DNA of 31,714 bases from Apostichopus parvimensis (GCA_000934455.1 KN882355.1:283243-314956), one strand, 5' to 3'; positions 1 to 12,560 are shown, numbered from the stretch's first letter. Made by a program: numbers and translations. Notes: generated by a model from the sequence alone, not told the origin.

Positions 1-446
1 GGGGGGCATCCGCCCCTGAATGTATGGACGCTCCGCCACTGGTTGCCAGGAAGATACTCAGTATGAATTGTTACTAGGTGAAGTTCTTTAAAGGCTGGAT
101 ATTGTCACTGTTTGATAAAATAGGTTCTTCTGTTTAAAGAGTGGTGTCGCGGTGTAGGCTACTGGCATCTTGGAAGAGCATGCAGATGGGGGATGGGGAG
201 GTTGTGAGAGGGCAATTAAGCTGATAAGAGTTTGTCTCTGTCAAGAGAATTAGAAAAAAAACAAAAATAGTAGGCGCATGTAGATTTTTTACGTCGTTAG
301 TAACAGTAGAATAATGATCAGTTTGTTCAAATACGCCAAATCACGTGCCAAGTTACATGCTTAATTCAACCCTGATTTGAGTGGGCAACTATGGAATAAC
401 AGCATTATCCACTCTAAAGCAGTGGCAACACTACATTTATTATCCC
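1..446. other. No gene seen
   Basis: AT-rich sequence with no reading frame that resembles a known protein. It lies just past the end of the GIY-YIG fragment, so it may hold the decayed 3' end of that retroelement, but nothing in the sequence proves it. Confidence 0.5.
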
Positions 447-873
447 TCATCCTGCCCTCTCTCTTAACATGTCGTTAATGGTATCGTTCGGAAGGTTAAA
501 GTGTTCTCCAACTGGGGTCTCAGTCTACATGGTGCTGACTGTGGATCTGTGACCATAGAATCTCTTCTTGGAGGTGCTTTTGGTTTCGCAAACATACTGC
601 ATGCCGCAAACTCTACAAGATATCAGATAAATGACATTAGTGGTTGTGCAAGAGATGTGACCCTTAGTCTTGTGTGTGAGTTGCATGCTGTGGCTGGTGA
701 TGGAATTGGATTCAATAATGTGGTGGCTGCAGATGATGCATCTCGAAGTACGATCACATTTAAAAGTACCATGCTGAATGGGGTGTATGGTTAGAAGTTT
801 GAGGTGGAACAGCAGCACGCACAAGAAGGTTTCGTAGGTTGCGTGGCCGTCTGTAGGCGATGGTGGTTTTTTC
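447..873 (-). pseudogene. Penelope-like retroelement C-terminus, GIY-YIG endonuclease
   Basis: The minus-strand reading holds the linker and GIY-YIG nuclease typical of the C-terminus of Penelope-like elements. In order: an Arg-rich motif ([15 protein letters not shown], about 873-800), a Cys cluster ([13 protein letters not shown]), then [18 protein letters not shown] and RFYGHRST, which correspond to the GIY-YIG core with its preceding CxxC. A further block (ETPVGEHFNLPND) follows in the same frame after an in-frame TAG at 525-527 and ends at TGA 447-449. There is also a frameshift near 780-800 between the Arg motif and the Cys cluster. The usual Gly of the QYVGET motif reads Cys here. No reverse transcriptase is left upstream, so this is a broken 3' fragment. 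The family assignment rests on motif order I know from such elements; a GIY-YIG-bearing LINE would be the alternative. Confidence 0.75.
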
Positions 874-883
874 AGGGACGGCT

Positions 884-906
884 CAGTGGAGTCTATTCCT
901 CCACTG
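884..906. repeat. Perfect 8-bp hairpin
   Basis: CAGTGGAG (884-891) and CTCCACTG (899-906) are exact inverted copies around a 7-nt loop. It sits directly upstream (minus sense) of the GIY-YIG fragment. Role unknown. Confidence 0.6.
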
Positions 907-1074
907 TTTATCTCCTACCTCTGCTATTCCCCTTTTGGGTTGGTTTCTTTCTTCTCTCCATCCATTGTCTACTAATCCTCTTACATCTATCTCTTTGTGT
1001 TCACCATGCTCATTAACTTGTCTGTATTCTGTGCGTGTTTTGTCCCTTCTGTTACAGTTACTTGTCATTTAGCC

Positions 1075-1108
1075 TTTGCAGAAGATCTGTTAGGATCGAA
1101 ACGTCAGA
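1075..1108 (+). ncRNA. Degenerate hammerhead-ribozyme-like motif
   Basis: The sequence GATC-tgttag-GATC (1084-1097) followed directly by GAAACGTC (1098-1105) looks like helix II plus the GAAA core and a minimal ACGU helix III with a GUC cleavage site. Penelope-like elements are known to carry minimal hammerheads of this type. The first core segment, normally CUGANGA, is degraded (TTGCAGA at 1076-1082, with one extra A before helix II), so activity is unlikely. It lies 200 bp from the GIY-YIG fragment but on the opposite strand, which weakens the link. Confidence 0.3.
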
Positions 1109-1248
1109 CCGACTTACTTTTACACATTATCTTACACAGGCTCTCTAGTGGATAAGCAGTTTGCAGTTTTATTTTATTTCGAGAATAATTATATAGAAAC
1201 ATTTTGTTTTCAGAAGTGACCGTCCAAATACATTAGACAGACTTGACT

Positions 1249-1272
1249 GGACTCAGGCTTAAGTCTGAGTCC
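1249..1272. repeat. 8-bp inverted repeat hairpin
   Basis: GGACTCAG (1249-1256) and CTGAGTCC (1265-1272) are exact inverted copies around the loop GCTTAAGT. It may be the end or core of a small palindromic repeat; no second boundary was found. Confidence 0.5.
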
Positions 1273-3330
1273 ATCTTAACCCGAGTACAAGTCCACAGAT
1301 TTTCTTTTTTTTGATATAAAGGTGTGTATCGCAGACACAAAGCATGCTATCAAAATTGGAGTTTCATACAAAAGGACCTAAATAAGCCTTTATACAATAA
1401 TAGTACAGTTATATTGTGAATGGCAAAGCCTGGAATATTCAAGTAGCATGCTGAAACCGTAATAACCCTGAAAAAAACTATGAATGATTTCTCAAATGTG
1501 CCATGGAATGGGGTGGGGCGGTTTGGAGGTTAGGTCCAGGTTTGTGGCATTCAGGACTATGAAGTATTTTCCTCTTTCACACTTACATAAGACCATAAGC
1601 ATACACAATCTGAAAACAACACTTATAGGCTGAAATTACAATTACATTTGTTGTAACTTTATCAAACTAGGCCATTTTGTAAGAATGCAGTCAGAAACCG
1701 TTTGAAATGTTCTCTCAAAATGTTCTTTCAAAAGCCTAACAATTTATTTCAATAATTACAAATATGCAATTTATGCTGACATCAACTTTTGCACTAAGAC
1801 AGCACTAGGGGAAACAATTATGCATGAAATGACAAATATTCCATCCACAGACTACAGTGTACTGAAAGAAGTGATGGGCATGGAATATTTGAGGAGCTTT
1901 AGGTTAGTCCATGATACTAGTACAGCAGAGGAATAATCAATGATGCATGTTGTACCGAGGAAGGGGTAGAGGCAGCCATTACCTTCATTTGAAAAATTAG
2001 GTATATTACGTTTTAGGTTATTAATATATATGACGAGTTTCATTCCACTGATATATATCTGGTAAAAGCAATCTTGAATAATCAATGTCATAACAAGCAG
2101 TAATACAGGAAGCACCTTTAAAGAAATTCTCTACGCCAAATGTGAGGAGCTAATAACTTTGAATAAAAAATAAATGGCAAAGTACAAAAGTTGCATATTC
2201 CACTCCCCTTATTTCAAAATCTCTGCCATGGAATGGTCCCCGGACACAGATCACTACTGGGAACCTCAAGGGAATATAATGATTAGACTCATTATACATT
2301 AGTGGCAAAAGAAGGTTACCATTGAACTGACGTGTCCCCATCCCACCCATCCTCACCCAACTACTTTTCCAATCTTTTCTCCCAAAATGTTATATCTGAA
2401 ATATATATATATTTCTACAAGATATATTAAAAGATAGGGTATAACAAACTTTTGTGAGCTTCAACACTTTGGAAATATATTTAAAGATTTATAACACAAT
2501 CAATACACGGTTTTAATGTTTCTTAGCCAATATATCAATATTTATGGTTTTACAAAACCAACATCAACTTTGCTTACAAAGGAATGAGCTTTAGTACAAT
2601 ACAACATCTGTGTAATTAGGTAGGTCCCTTATATCATTCAACTTGTCTCAATTTTGCCAATACCAATACTTTGCCAATGCTGCAGTATCAGCCAATACTA
2701 CAATTCCTTAGCAGCCACAAAAGTATGTGACTTTGTGAGCTTTGGATTTATCATTCTGGCATTTTTTAATATTCAAGGTATAATGTCATGAAATTCAAGG
2801 CAAAATGCAATGAAAGTGAGCCACGCAGTACTTGGTTTGTAAACATTGGTGCATGCATCAACATTCTAAACACGCGTGTTTGTTGTACCATTTACGTTGC
2901 ATGATCATCTGCAGTGGATCAGATCATGATTGCACGGGTGAATATTTTTCAGCGTACAGCTGGTTTACACACACCACTTGTTATACGTTCATACTGGCAT
3001 TACTGTCATTGAAAGAAGATGGAATATAAACCACAGAAACAATACATATTTTGTCATTACATGCAGACAATGAAGAATGTCATTCATTTCAAATGCATAT
3101 CTATATGCTCTCTTCACAACATGTGAAGAGAATATTCTGTATATAATTTGTAAAAGTGTTGTAGAACTAGGTGTTTAGCATTAGCAGTACATCAGGTTGG
3201 AATGCATTATTTTAGGCTCGTTTTGGTGTCAACACAATAACAGACTAAAACCTGGTAAATGTAGCACTTAATGGTAACGTTTCTAGTGCAATTATGTGGA
3301 AATGACAACCAGCCAAAAACTTGGGTTCCA
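1273..3330. other. AT-rich non-coding stretch
   Basis: No reading frame here resembles a known protein; the longest are under 90 codons with no motif. A short (AT)n run lies near 2400-2412. No RNA gene or clear transposon end was recognised. Confidence 0.5.
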
Positions 3331-3410
3331 AATTAATGATTATTATTATTTATTATTACCCCGTTATTTATGTAGCGCATAATCCAAAAGTTGTATGCGC
3401 TTTACAAGAC
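3331..3410. repeat. Short hairpin repeat after an ATT-rich tract
   Basis: A TTATTATT-rich run is followed by GTAGCGCATA (3372-3381) and a near-exact inverted copy TATGCGCTTTAC (3394-3405). The combination of an ATT-rich tail with a GCGC hairpin resembles common short non-autonomous repeats of marine invertebrates. The family name is not known to me. Confidence 0.4.
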
Positions 3411-6400
3411 CAAAAAAACAAAACAATTATTGGACAAACTGCAAAAACTTTATCTTTTCTTACTTACCCTCAACTATGTACATGCCACTATGCATGTACA
3501 ATGTTCATTTGGGCTGTCTCAATTGTAACATTACAATATGCAAATCAATAGGAATTTGTGGAATATGAAATGATGCATTCAGCAAGATATGGTGGTTCTT
3601 CATGGAATGATGTTGGCTAAAATTAGAGGCAGTACCACTTTAGATGCTGAATAATCCTAATTATTTATCGATACCAGTTTTGTTTGGCTAGGAAATCGAT
3701 GTCTGGGCCACATAGTGTGACGAAGCTTAAGAAAAGTATAGTAAGGGTTTTGTAATTATAAAAACAGTAAAGAGCATCAATTCAGTTTTAATATGCAATA
3801 CATTTTTAAATTTCAAGTAAAAAATTATTTCAATTCAAATACAACTCATCAAATGTGTAATGTAAACCTGAATGCAAATTGCCATAAAAGGAAGTTCCAA
3901 TGCCCTAATAATCAAGTTTTGTAGATAAAAGGCAATAAGGATCATTAACTTAATATGAGGAAATATGACAACGTGTATACAATTTGGCTATATCTGGCTA
4001 ATTTATTTCTGGTGCAAACTGCTCATGAATTATTAATGAGATGATGCTCTCCCATAAATGAAAAAGTGCAGGATATTGACATTTTAGTAATTTCGAACAA
4101 GAATTTATAATGATGTGACATGGCTTAATACTCCTTAGCCAGGTAACTCTCTTTTCTCTGCGATCACATGATATTAGAGGTGTTTAGGTTCAATTCACAT
4201 ACACTTAATTTGGTATAGTTTGTAGTATAGGTGATGATCTATGCAGGGATTCCTTGATTTGTAATTTGAAGTTGTAACAACATTCTATTTGTATGCTATT
4301 GAAAATGTACAACCTAAGTCAATAAAATATGATTTTGTGTGACTATTCTGTTTTGATAGGAGATCTGTTCAATCATGGCAGTGGATCAAATTGGTGAAAA
4401 CCTCAATTAATAGTTTTCCAAAACCACAAAGAACATGAATAAAGCTGCTGAATTGTAAGAAATAATGTAAATGAATACAGTGGTTCAGTTTAACCATAAT
4501 TACTTTGTGTTTGTAAATTTTCAATAGGTGTCGATAATATGACATACTTCTCCAGCCCCCCCCCCCCCTCTCGAAAAAGAAGAACATCTCATTAATTTTT
4601 TCTGTCACTAATTGGTTGTTTTACTAACAACTATCACTGTATATATTACTGATATTTTACAGGATGAACATACAGGATTACATTTATATGCCAACATACT
4701 TAACATTCTCTTCTCTGCTAGCTTCTGGAATTTGCCAGATTAATTTTTGTTTTTTCACATTAAACCAGTTGTAGGGGATATCCCCGCCCTGTGTCTTCAG
4801 GAAGTCATTAATCTGTCTTTGATCTAAAAATTACTGAGGCATTGTCCTATTTTAACATCCTAGAGATAACACTGCACAGCTCATGAATAATTCATGACAT
4901 GATGTCCTTCCTCATGATCAATTGTATATCATTATTTACATCAATATTTAACAATTAAATGAAAGTGGTTTTCCACACTATACTTAATTTTTACATATGT
5001 TGTCAGAAAAGACTCGCAGATGACCTCGTTCTTTAACATCATAAATGAGCCACTACTCATCGGTCATATTAGGGAAGAAGCAGTTGGTGCAGAATAGTTT
5101 AAGCAAAAACGACCTTTCACCTAATATTCGTGAAAATAACTCTTTTATACATGCCAATAATTAATATCAACACAAATGTCCACACATTATCTGATCATGC
5201 ACATGTGAGAGTAGATACGGAGAAATTTACACATTACTTCATGATAATAATAAGAACATGTAGCTTACGTTGGCAAAGGCTCTTACTATGTATATCCACA
5301 GCCCAAAATAAAAATTAAACATTGACCTGTTCTATGAATGTTGACAGATTATTAACAATATGAACTATACAGTGTTGTCATTGAACCCCACATGGAATAT
5401 TGTTGCTACTGAAAACTACCTTACTCCAACATACAGATACACGCAGTAGTCAACAGTATTGTGCCTGGCTATGATAGGATAGTATGCATATAGCAGACAC
5501 AGTTGTCAAGAAAGTTCTTGTTATTGAACTTGTTACTGTTTTGTTACTATACATGATTAAAAAAAATTAATGTAATGGTTTTAGTACTTGGAAAGCTGAA
5601 ATGAACGATTACAAGTAAATGGTCCATTCCATTAATTGCGGTTCCAATTATTGATATTTTATGTGCATATAATTAACTAGTACTAAAGTCAAACATGGAT
5701 CGACGATTAATAAAAGATTTGATAAGACGTCGTGAGATTTAATCAGATTTTTCTACCTGGCAATTTCGTCTTTGAGGGTCCTGTGATGTATTTTCTGAAA
5801 AATGCCATCACCTTCTCGTGGCTCTTTTCCCATATGGTATAATTCCTTACTGTTAGAAATAATATCATATCACATCAAATAGTAGTAGGTACTCGGGTAG
5901 CTAACTGACAGTAAAAACACAAACTATTGTGACTGCCGTACAAGTGACCCTTGATACAGTCTATACTCTCCTGCACTTCCATGAATAGGCATCTCTACAC
6001 ATGGAAGCACTTCCAATAAGTAAAATGTCATGCTTACTATATTTGCCCAAATTCACGCAAAAGCATTCAGCTTTGATATATATATATATATGATATCACA
6101 ATGTACAAGTGCTTCATCTGTCCCCACAAAAGAGAGACACTGAACAGACACGGACCCATATTTAAGTGACCTTCAGCAGATCATGGTAAGAGCTGGTGTG
6201 GAAAGTAGAATAAAATCCATTTGCTAGAATTGAATGTATAGGAAAATCCCTCTCGACAAACAAAAAAATGAAGTTCAAGTACAACTGGTACCCAGTGAGA
6301 TTTAGGCAAATCTTTAACCTAATATCACTATTTTTAGAGAAGCATATGATGGTAAACTGTGTTCAGAGTCTTTCCAAATAACAATTTCAGAGCACTAGGT

Positions 6401-6424
6401 TGGGATTGAATGTCCATACAAGAA
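3411..6424. other. AT-rich non-coding stretch
   Basis: No gene is supported. Visible simple sequence: a run of 13 C at 4556-4568 and a (TA)n run at about 6075-6092. A phrase at 3598-3630 (TGTTGGCTAAAATTAGAGG) recurs with changes at 7065-7090, which suggests an old dispersed repeat. Confidence 0.5.
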
Positions 6425-6790
6425 ACATCCACCAGTAATTGCCTATCAGGTGTTGGCAGTGGAAGACTAAAACCTCATGAGCAGCACTGCTAAAATATAC
6501 TTTGCATGTGCTGAAATGATGTGTGATCTCAAAATAATTTAGTACACATAAAAGGAATTAACATAAATACTTGTATGCCTCCTGTTTATATTGTATTAGA
6601 AATTGTGGCTTTAATGCAAATGCTTGAGATTGCAGTCCATACCTTGCATCATCTTCATCTCCATCACTCTCATTAATTGTTGCAGCTAACATTGAAAGCG
6701 GAAGACAGAGCTTGTTCACAGCATACTATCAAACAGTATACTGGCAAGAGAGCCAGGATAATGCATGTTATTTGCTCATATATTTTTTAT
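6425..6790 (+). repeat. Diverged direct duplication, copy 1
   Basis: Two blocks match copy 2 at 7933-8435 in the same order and orientation. Block one starts near 6436 (ATTGCCTATCAGGTGTTG). Block two covers about 6651-6780, sharing CTTCATCTCCATCACTCTC and AGACAGAGCTTGTT and ending in a shared AATAATGCATG-type phrase. The middle differs in length, so copy 2 carries an insertion or copy 1 a deletion. Confidence 0.6.
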
Positions 6791-7932
6791 CACTTATCAA
6801 TTTTATATTTTAGTTCCAATATTTAGCAAATATTTCCAAATCAGCAAATCTTTGTCATGTGATTGTTTATCAATTGATATGCCATGTCAAGACCAGCTGT
6901 TGCACATAGGTGTAAACAGGTAAATCTTACTTTCCTTGACAATACATTTGCTGTAACAATTCAGTGGAATATATGGTGCAGTTCTAATAGCATCTATGCT
7001 ACCATGATTTGTCTCCACCTGAAAATAATGTTAAAAATGCGGATAATTCACATTGGAGCTTCATGGTGGAATGTTGGCTAAAATCAGAAGTCAAGGCAAT
7101 TGATTCCACTGGTCCAATTTAATTAATAATGATGGTACCATTGTTCATACAAATTCAACAAAGCATTACAGTATGTAGCATGTACGCAGTAATATATGCA
7201 TGTAGACATACACATGCCAAATGCTTCAGACAAGTGACAGCCTACAGTATATAATAAATATGTAACAATCTGAAATGCTCTCATTTTACTAATATTCTTC
7301 CATAGCTGTCAAATTGTGCTGTCGGTTAAGGAATAAAAAAGAAGTTCACACACTCTGCAAGTGTTTTTTGTGTTTTTTTATATCAAATCTATTGTGGCTC
7401 CTGCTCATACATCTCTCTTTAGTGTAAGATTCCACTGGCATAAGTCCAAATTCTGGCTGCAAAGGTTGGTACCTTCTCCAAATCGTCATCATCAATAACT
7501 TTTTAAGGGTGTAGTGTACTTGAAATGAAGCTATTATAAGTTTTAAAATATGTTTCAGATATTTGAGTGTATACTAGTTTGATGCGTCAAATATGGAAGA
7601 ATCTCCTTTGTACTTACCTATTCTCATATGTCCAAAAAAAAAGACTGCTTCCAGTTGACTATTCACACCATGCACATGAATCTGTCTTGAATAGGTCTGT
7701 TCATTGTACGAATCAACAAAACACAGCTCGCGAAAGTTATAGTACAAAATCTCACAGCCCCACACTGAGACGGACCTTCTGTACCACAGGTACAAGTACC
7801 ATCCATAAACAGCTCTCTAACCACCCTGCAACAGCTCAAATAATTTGACAGATGAGATCACAAACTACGTTCAGTTTTCCCTCTTAACACAACATCCCAC
7901 CGCTCTCCCTCACACAGGTGAAGACCAAAAAA
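6791..7932. other. AT-rich non-coding stretch between the two duplicate copies
   Basis: No reading frame with recognisable content. Short frames near 7567-7848 overlap on both strands and share no protein motif, so they are treated as chance. Confidence 0.5.
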
Positions 7933-8435
7933 ATACTAATTGCCCATCAGGTGTTGTCACTGGATAAAACTACATGCTAAACCTCTGATGAGCAGTAAAG
8001 TTGTGAAGTTTTGTATTTTTTTCAGGGAGTGTCACTACTCAACAAGCCCCATAGGGTGTTTTAGTACACTTCCTTTCACAAGTTTTCTTTCTTATCTCCT
8101 ATGTTGTTATGTCATACTTATGTTATAATAAACAACATAAATGAAATGAAAGTAGCACTTCCAAAAACATAGTTGTTCTAAAATTCAATATATGTGAGAC
8201 ATAAAAATATCGAAGTTACAAGGTGTTAGACATATTCATGTACTTCTCTTATACCTTTTTGACCCTTTCAAGGGTCGCGACGTTTGCAAACGGACATGAT
8301 CTTCATCTCCATCACTCTCCTTATTACATGTTGCAGGTAAAATACAAAGCAGAAGACAGAGCTTGTTTACAGCATTCTATAAACCAATATATTTTTGGCA
8401 AGAGAGTCAGAATAATGCATGCTACTTGCTCAAGT
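7933..8435 (+). repeat. Diverged direct duplication, copy 2
   Basis: Partner of 6425-6790. Block one is near 7938 (ATTGCCCATCAGGTGTTG) and block two spans about 8297-8430 (CTTCATCTCCATCACTCTC, AGACAGAGCTTGTT, AATAATGCATGC). The blocks lie about 140 bp further apart than in copy 1. Confidence 0.6.
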
Positions 8436-10080
8436 TCCGTCAAGATAGTTAAGTAAATATGATGGGTGAAAACAGTAATATAGGGTAGAGCAGGTAACTA
8501 TAGATAATGGAATTAGATGAAAAGTAGGACTGCATTGAAAAAGCTATGAAGAATGAGAGGGACAAACAGTAGGTGAAACTGCTTGGAAAAGGCTTTGGGG
8601 TTGAATTCATTAAATAAGTACTTCGCTTCTATCATGCCATACTCAATGGTATCAATCCTCAAAGGTTTCAGATATGATTAAAATACAGTATTACGAAATG
8701 CGGTTTATGTCCTCAGTTACTCTACCCCAGCTACCCCGATTTTGTTGTTGTTTCACAGCTGCTTTACTAATGATATCCCATTTAGTGGGGTTAGCAGAAT
8801 TTGTTTCTGTAAGTGTGATTTTTAAGCATATTTTAATGATAGTAGTCACTGTGAAGTTGAAACTCATATTTAGTGCTAAGCAGAAGTTTATTAATAAGTC
8901 TTTGTACAAGGTAGAGCATTCATTTCACTGAACTAAAATTATAAATTGTATCTTTCAGAAATTGTTGATGCCTAGACATGATTTTTTTATAACACTATTA
9001 TCATAGCGTAAACCACAGTTATCAGGTAGTTTTGTGTTTTATCTCTTCCAGGGGATCAATGGTTGTGCTGCCCTCACTCGCGTTAGATATGCTCGTTAGA
9101 CAGCCAGCTAACCAAAACATTAGGTCAAGACAGGTGTACCTTTCTGAATTTCCCCACTTGTATTTATGTGCTCAAACCGTGAAAGAAGATAAATGATTAC
9201 AAAAATACTACCGCTTTACGATATTAATTACTAACTAGATACGATAATGTTTTTACTCAGAACAGTGACGTGCAAACAATGTCGGTTATAATGATTATAG
9301 CATAACTCTGACTGAGTATGAAAGAGACGAGAATAAAGTAGGTTACCTCTAATAGCAATAGTACAAAAATGTACCTTCAGATTAACTAACTGATTAAAAT
9401 AACGATCCATCCGATAACACCCATGAACTGGAAGATAGAAACTACAAGGGCTAAATAAGTAAATTAATTAGAACATGAAGTATACTGTTAGATCCGATAC
9501 CTAGCAAAGACTTGATACCCATGTGATTTGAACGCTGAGCAAGCACATAGCATGTGACTGTGCTCTAATGGTACATACTGAGTTGCCGATAAATAAGGTG
9601 ATTAAATAATCCTAATATGTGGTCAACATTGTAAACAATTAATGACACCTCAGTGACAGGTCATTTCCTACATTCTAGAGATTAAACAAAACATCGAGTA
9701 CTTACGAACTATTAATTGCCAGGACAAAAACTGTAAAACCCAAAAGAGAGGCTGGTATGCGAATAAAGCAGTGTTGCCACCAATACACAAAACTGGATAC
9801 TGCAGTGAACAACCTGCAAAAACAAACTTTCACAAACAACTCAACTAATGTGAAAATTGCAGGAATAGCTGAGGGAGAAAATATGACCTTAGACAGCTTG
9901 TTACGATGACAGACAGAAAGGAATGTCGCACAGTGGCCGGACTAATGTGACCCCTGAGACCCAATAGCCAGACCCGCTTTTCATCTAAGGATGAAGTACA
10001 CTCAATTACTAACAGGTGCAAACTAGAAATAAATTAAAGGGCAAGACAATGGTGATTTTTTATTATATACTACTAAATAT
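8436..10080. other. Non-coding stretch
   Basis: No protein-like reading frame, RNA gene or clear repeat was recognised. A pair of opposite-strand frames at 8674-8931 are mirror images of the same sequence and show no motif. Confidence 0.45.
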
Positions 10081-10082
10081 GG

Positions 10083-11798
10083 CCAATCTTTGTGACCTCA
10101 TAGACAGCCGAAGGGTGCTTGATAGATGCCATGATTAATATCAGCACTATGACCCATGTGCTTATAAAAAAGGGTCCTTTTATACTCGGGCACATCCATT
10201 CATGCATACAGGGTACTTATTCTGTGCCTGTTCTTTGTGGCGGTGATATTTTGTTTGTTCACTACCCCTGATGCCTCGCACACTGCAGCGACTGCATGCC
10301 ATCCAGACACGTGGTTAAGGGATTTAGTGGTGGCTGCAAACACATAAGAATTGTTTTCTGAAATCCAACATTGCCTGCAACAGACTTTATCTGTCAACTC
10401 TCTCTTATGCTTAGTAGGCAGTCCCTTGGAAATAGGACAGGAAGTAAGTGATTGTTCCATTTCCCTGATTGATAAGCAACTTTGAATGTGTGGACCAAGG
10501 CTTTCCCAATTGGGTCAAGCTTGTTTCTTTCATCCTCATTTATCCAAGAATTGTCTGCATCCACCCATTCTGATATTCTCAGGCGGGAAGGTTCACTACC
10601 TCGCCTAGCATTTAAACAAAGCCAGCCTTGACAATGTCAGATCTCTTCGTTCTTTCAAAGCATGTGAATCCAAAACTTAGTAGCAGTCGCTAAGCATGGA
10701 AGAAATAGTGTAAACAGTGAATGCTTTAATTTTCTTCAAGTCAGCCTCCAGTGGCAGTGCCTCAGGTTTTCTTGCCTGTTTCGGTTGAGTGCATAGGGAG
10801 CATCACCAAATATAAAATACTGGTTCACAGAACGTGTAAAGTTGAGATGCTTTTTCATCCATGCCGTTCATCAGATAAGTAGCCTTCAATATTTTTGCAG
10901 ATTTCAAGAGAAAGTCCCGACTTGAAACCAGGTTTTAATTCACTGGAATCTTGTTTGGTTGTGTACGGATTCAATGGCCTTTTGTATCTTTCTGAAATGG
11001 CATCTCTTTAACATGTCTGATGCTCCTACCACCTTGCTGTTTACTCAGTTCCTGATGTTGTTCTAATTTGCTTTTGAAGCAGAAATAGACAACCGTCGCA
11101 TGTCACACATAACTGATTTTGTCACCTCTATCACTTTGTGAAGCTTTCTTTGTTTTTTTTTCCACAAACGTTTTCCAATTGTAATGATATCTTCATCGCT
11201 CCTGCATATGGTTCCCACTACATCATTAAACTTTCTCCTAGACATCGTTCTTCTGTCTGTGGAATATCTGTTTGGCATAAAATCAATTGCACAAACCACA
11301 CATTATAAGAGCCGACGTTTGTCTGTGCCCTTTCTCGCTCATATGATGGGTTTCCTCCTTAGCCTGTTAAGTGTTATGCTTAAGGATATCATCTTTCCTG
11401 AATGATGCAAACATTTGATCCCGTTCCGACTTTGGGAGCTTCATAGCTCTGACTTTTTCATGATCTTTATGTTTGAGCTTTTATATGTCTTGACAATTGT
11501 CTTTGTTTCATGTCACAGAATGGACACCTTCTGTTGTTTGTTTTCATACTTGTCACAGGAGGAAGATGCAGCATCCGTATTTTGGAAAGGATTTGCTGAA
11601 GCAGATGGTTCTATTCAATTAGCTGCAACTAGATATGGGGATGTGGTTGAAACCCTCTGGCAATAATGAAATTAAAGCAGATTTCCCTGACACATCCAAA
11701 GGAAGTTCTTCACTGTCACCAGAGTCATAGTAAGACGGTCTCCAATCACTCACACAACTGTCATAACTGTTATCATCCTCCAAGAGGAAATTAGCCAT
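10083..11798 (-). pseudogene. Zinc-finger / tyrosine-recombinase-like element protein, decayed
   Basis: A minus-strand gene broken by many frameshifts and stops can be followed from an ATG at 11798. It opens with an acidic N-terminus (LEDDNSYDSCVSDWRP), then a C2H2-like finger (CPFCDMKQRQLSRHIKA, near 11526-11475) and a second CxxC (MCGLCNWF). A Lys/Arg-rich helical region follows (DEDIITIGKRLWKKK). Near 10621-10592 is ARRGSEPSRL, which fits the first Arg box of tyrosine recombinases. Then come YQSGKWNNHLLPVL and RHRISTLYA, an in-frame TGA, HMGHS (10146-10160) and IYQAP (10113-10127), which fit the HxxR/LGH boxes and the nucleophilic Tyr. I know this layout from a large unnamed family in marine invertebrates and fish; whether it is Crypton-type is inference. 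It is not functional here. Confidence 0.65.
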
Positions 11799-12004
11799 CT
11801 TGGGAATCCTTCTATTTGTTACCTAGTGTAAACAAAATAATAAATAAAATATTACCCGATGCCAAAGTAATAGCATAAGAAGGGAACCCCAACAGCAATA
11901 GGATTGTTCCATTCACTAGTAAACAGTCAACGATCTTTGTAACAAGTATCACAAGCATCCAACCTGTTATTGTTAAGAAACTGTTTATAAGCTGTGTTAA
12001 AGGC

Positions 12005-12338
12005 ATTGAAGACTCGCCTCAAACCGCGCTCGTTGCTAGCAAGTGAAGTTTTCTTCTTGTCGCTACAAAATGCAAACATCAATTAAACGTGATAAAACGT
12101 GATACCTTCTTATCTTTTATCTACACCTGAAATGTCCATCGCTGCTATGTACACTGTGTTGTGGGTATTGACCGTAGCTGTATGTATTGACTACACTACT
12201 GTCTAATTAGCGATGGTAGCAAGCTGTGTGTGTAATTTTGGGGATCGATTGTGGTGTATAACACTTCTGTTATATCTCATTCGAAACTAGGTCAGATTAC
12301 CGGCATGAGACGTTTCTTTGTGCGCGAGTCTTCACAAT
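12005..12338. mobile_element. Candidate MITE with ~13-bp inverted ends
   Basis: GAAGACTCGC at 12008-12017 is matched by its exact inverse GCGAGTCTTC at 12324-12333. The match extends imperfectly outwards (ATTG versus CAAT) and inwards for about 30 bp. The 334-bp body has no reading frame. A non-autonomous DNA transposon fits best. I could not identify a clear target-site duplication, so the superfamily is open. Confidence 0.5.
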
Positions 12339-12560
12339 CTAAACAAGTCACCTCTAAATGTGTGCATAAAATAGTTTACGGCACTGGTGGCAATTGTAAT
12401 ATATTGTAATTGCCTACTTTGTTGTTGAGAAAATAGCATTCACAAACACACTTCCTATCACAAATAAATTTGTACTAATTAAGCACTTCCATGCAGTGAC
12501 AAAATATAGATGTTCTCAAAGTTATCATCCAGTTAGTCAATCATTGTGTAGTCCTAATGC

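Noticed and set aside
501-794. 97-codon plus-strand frame
   Set aside because: Antisense to the GIY-YIG reading, which has recognisable Cys and endonuclease motifs.
8674-8931. Overlapping 85- and 72-codon frames on both strands
   Set aside because: Mutual antisense frames with hydrophobic bias from AT-rich sequence and no motif.
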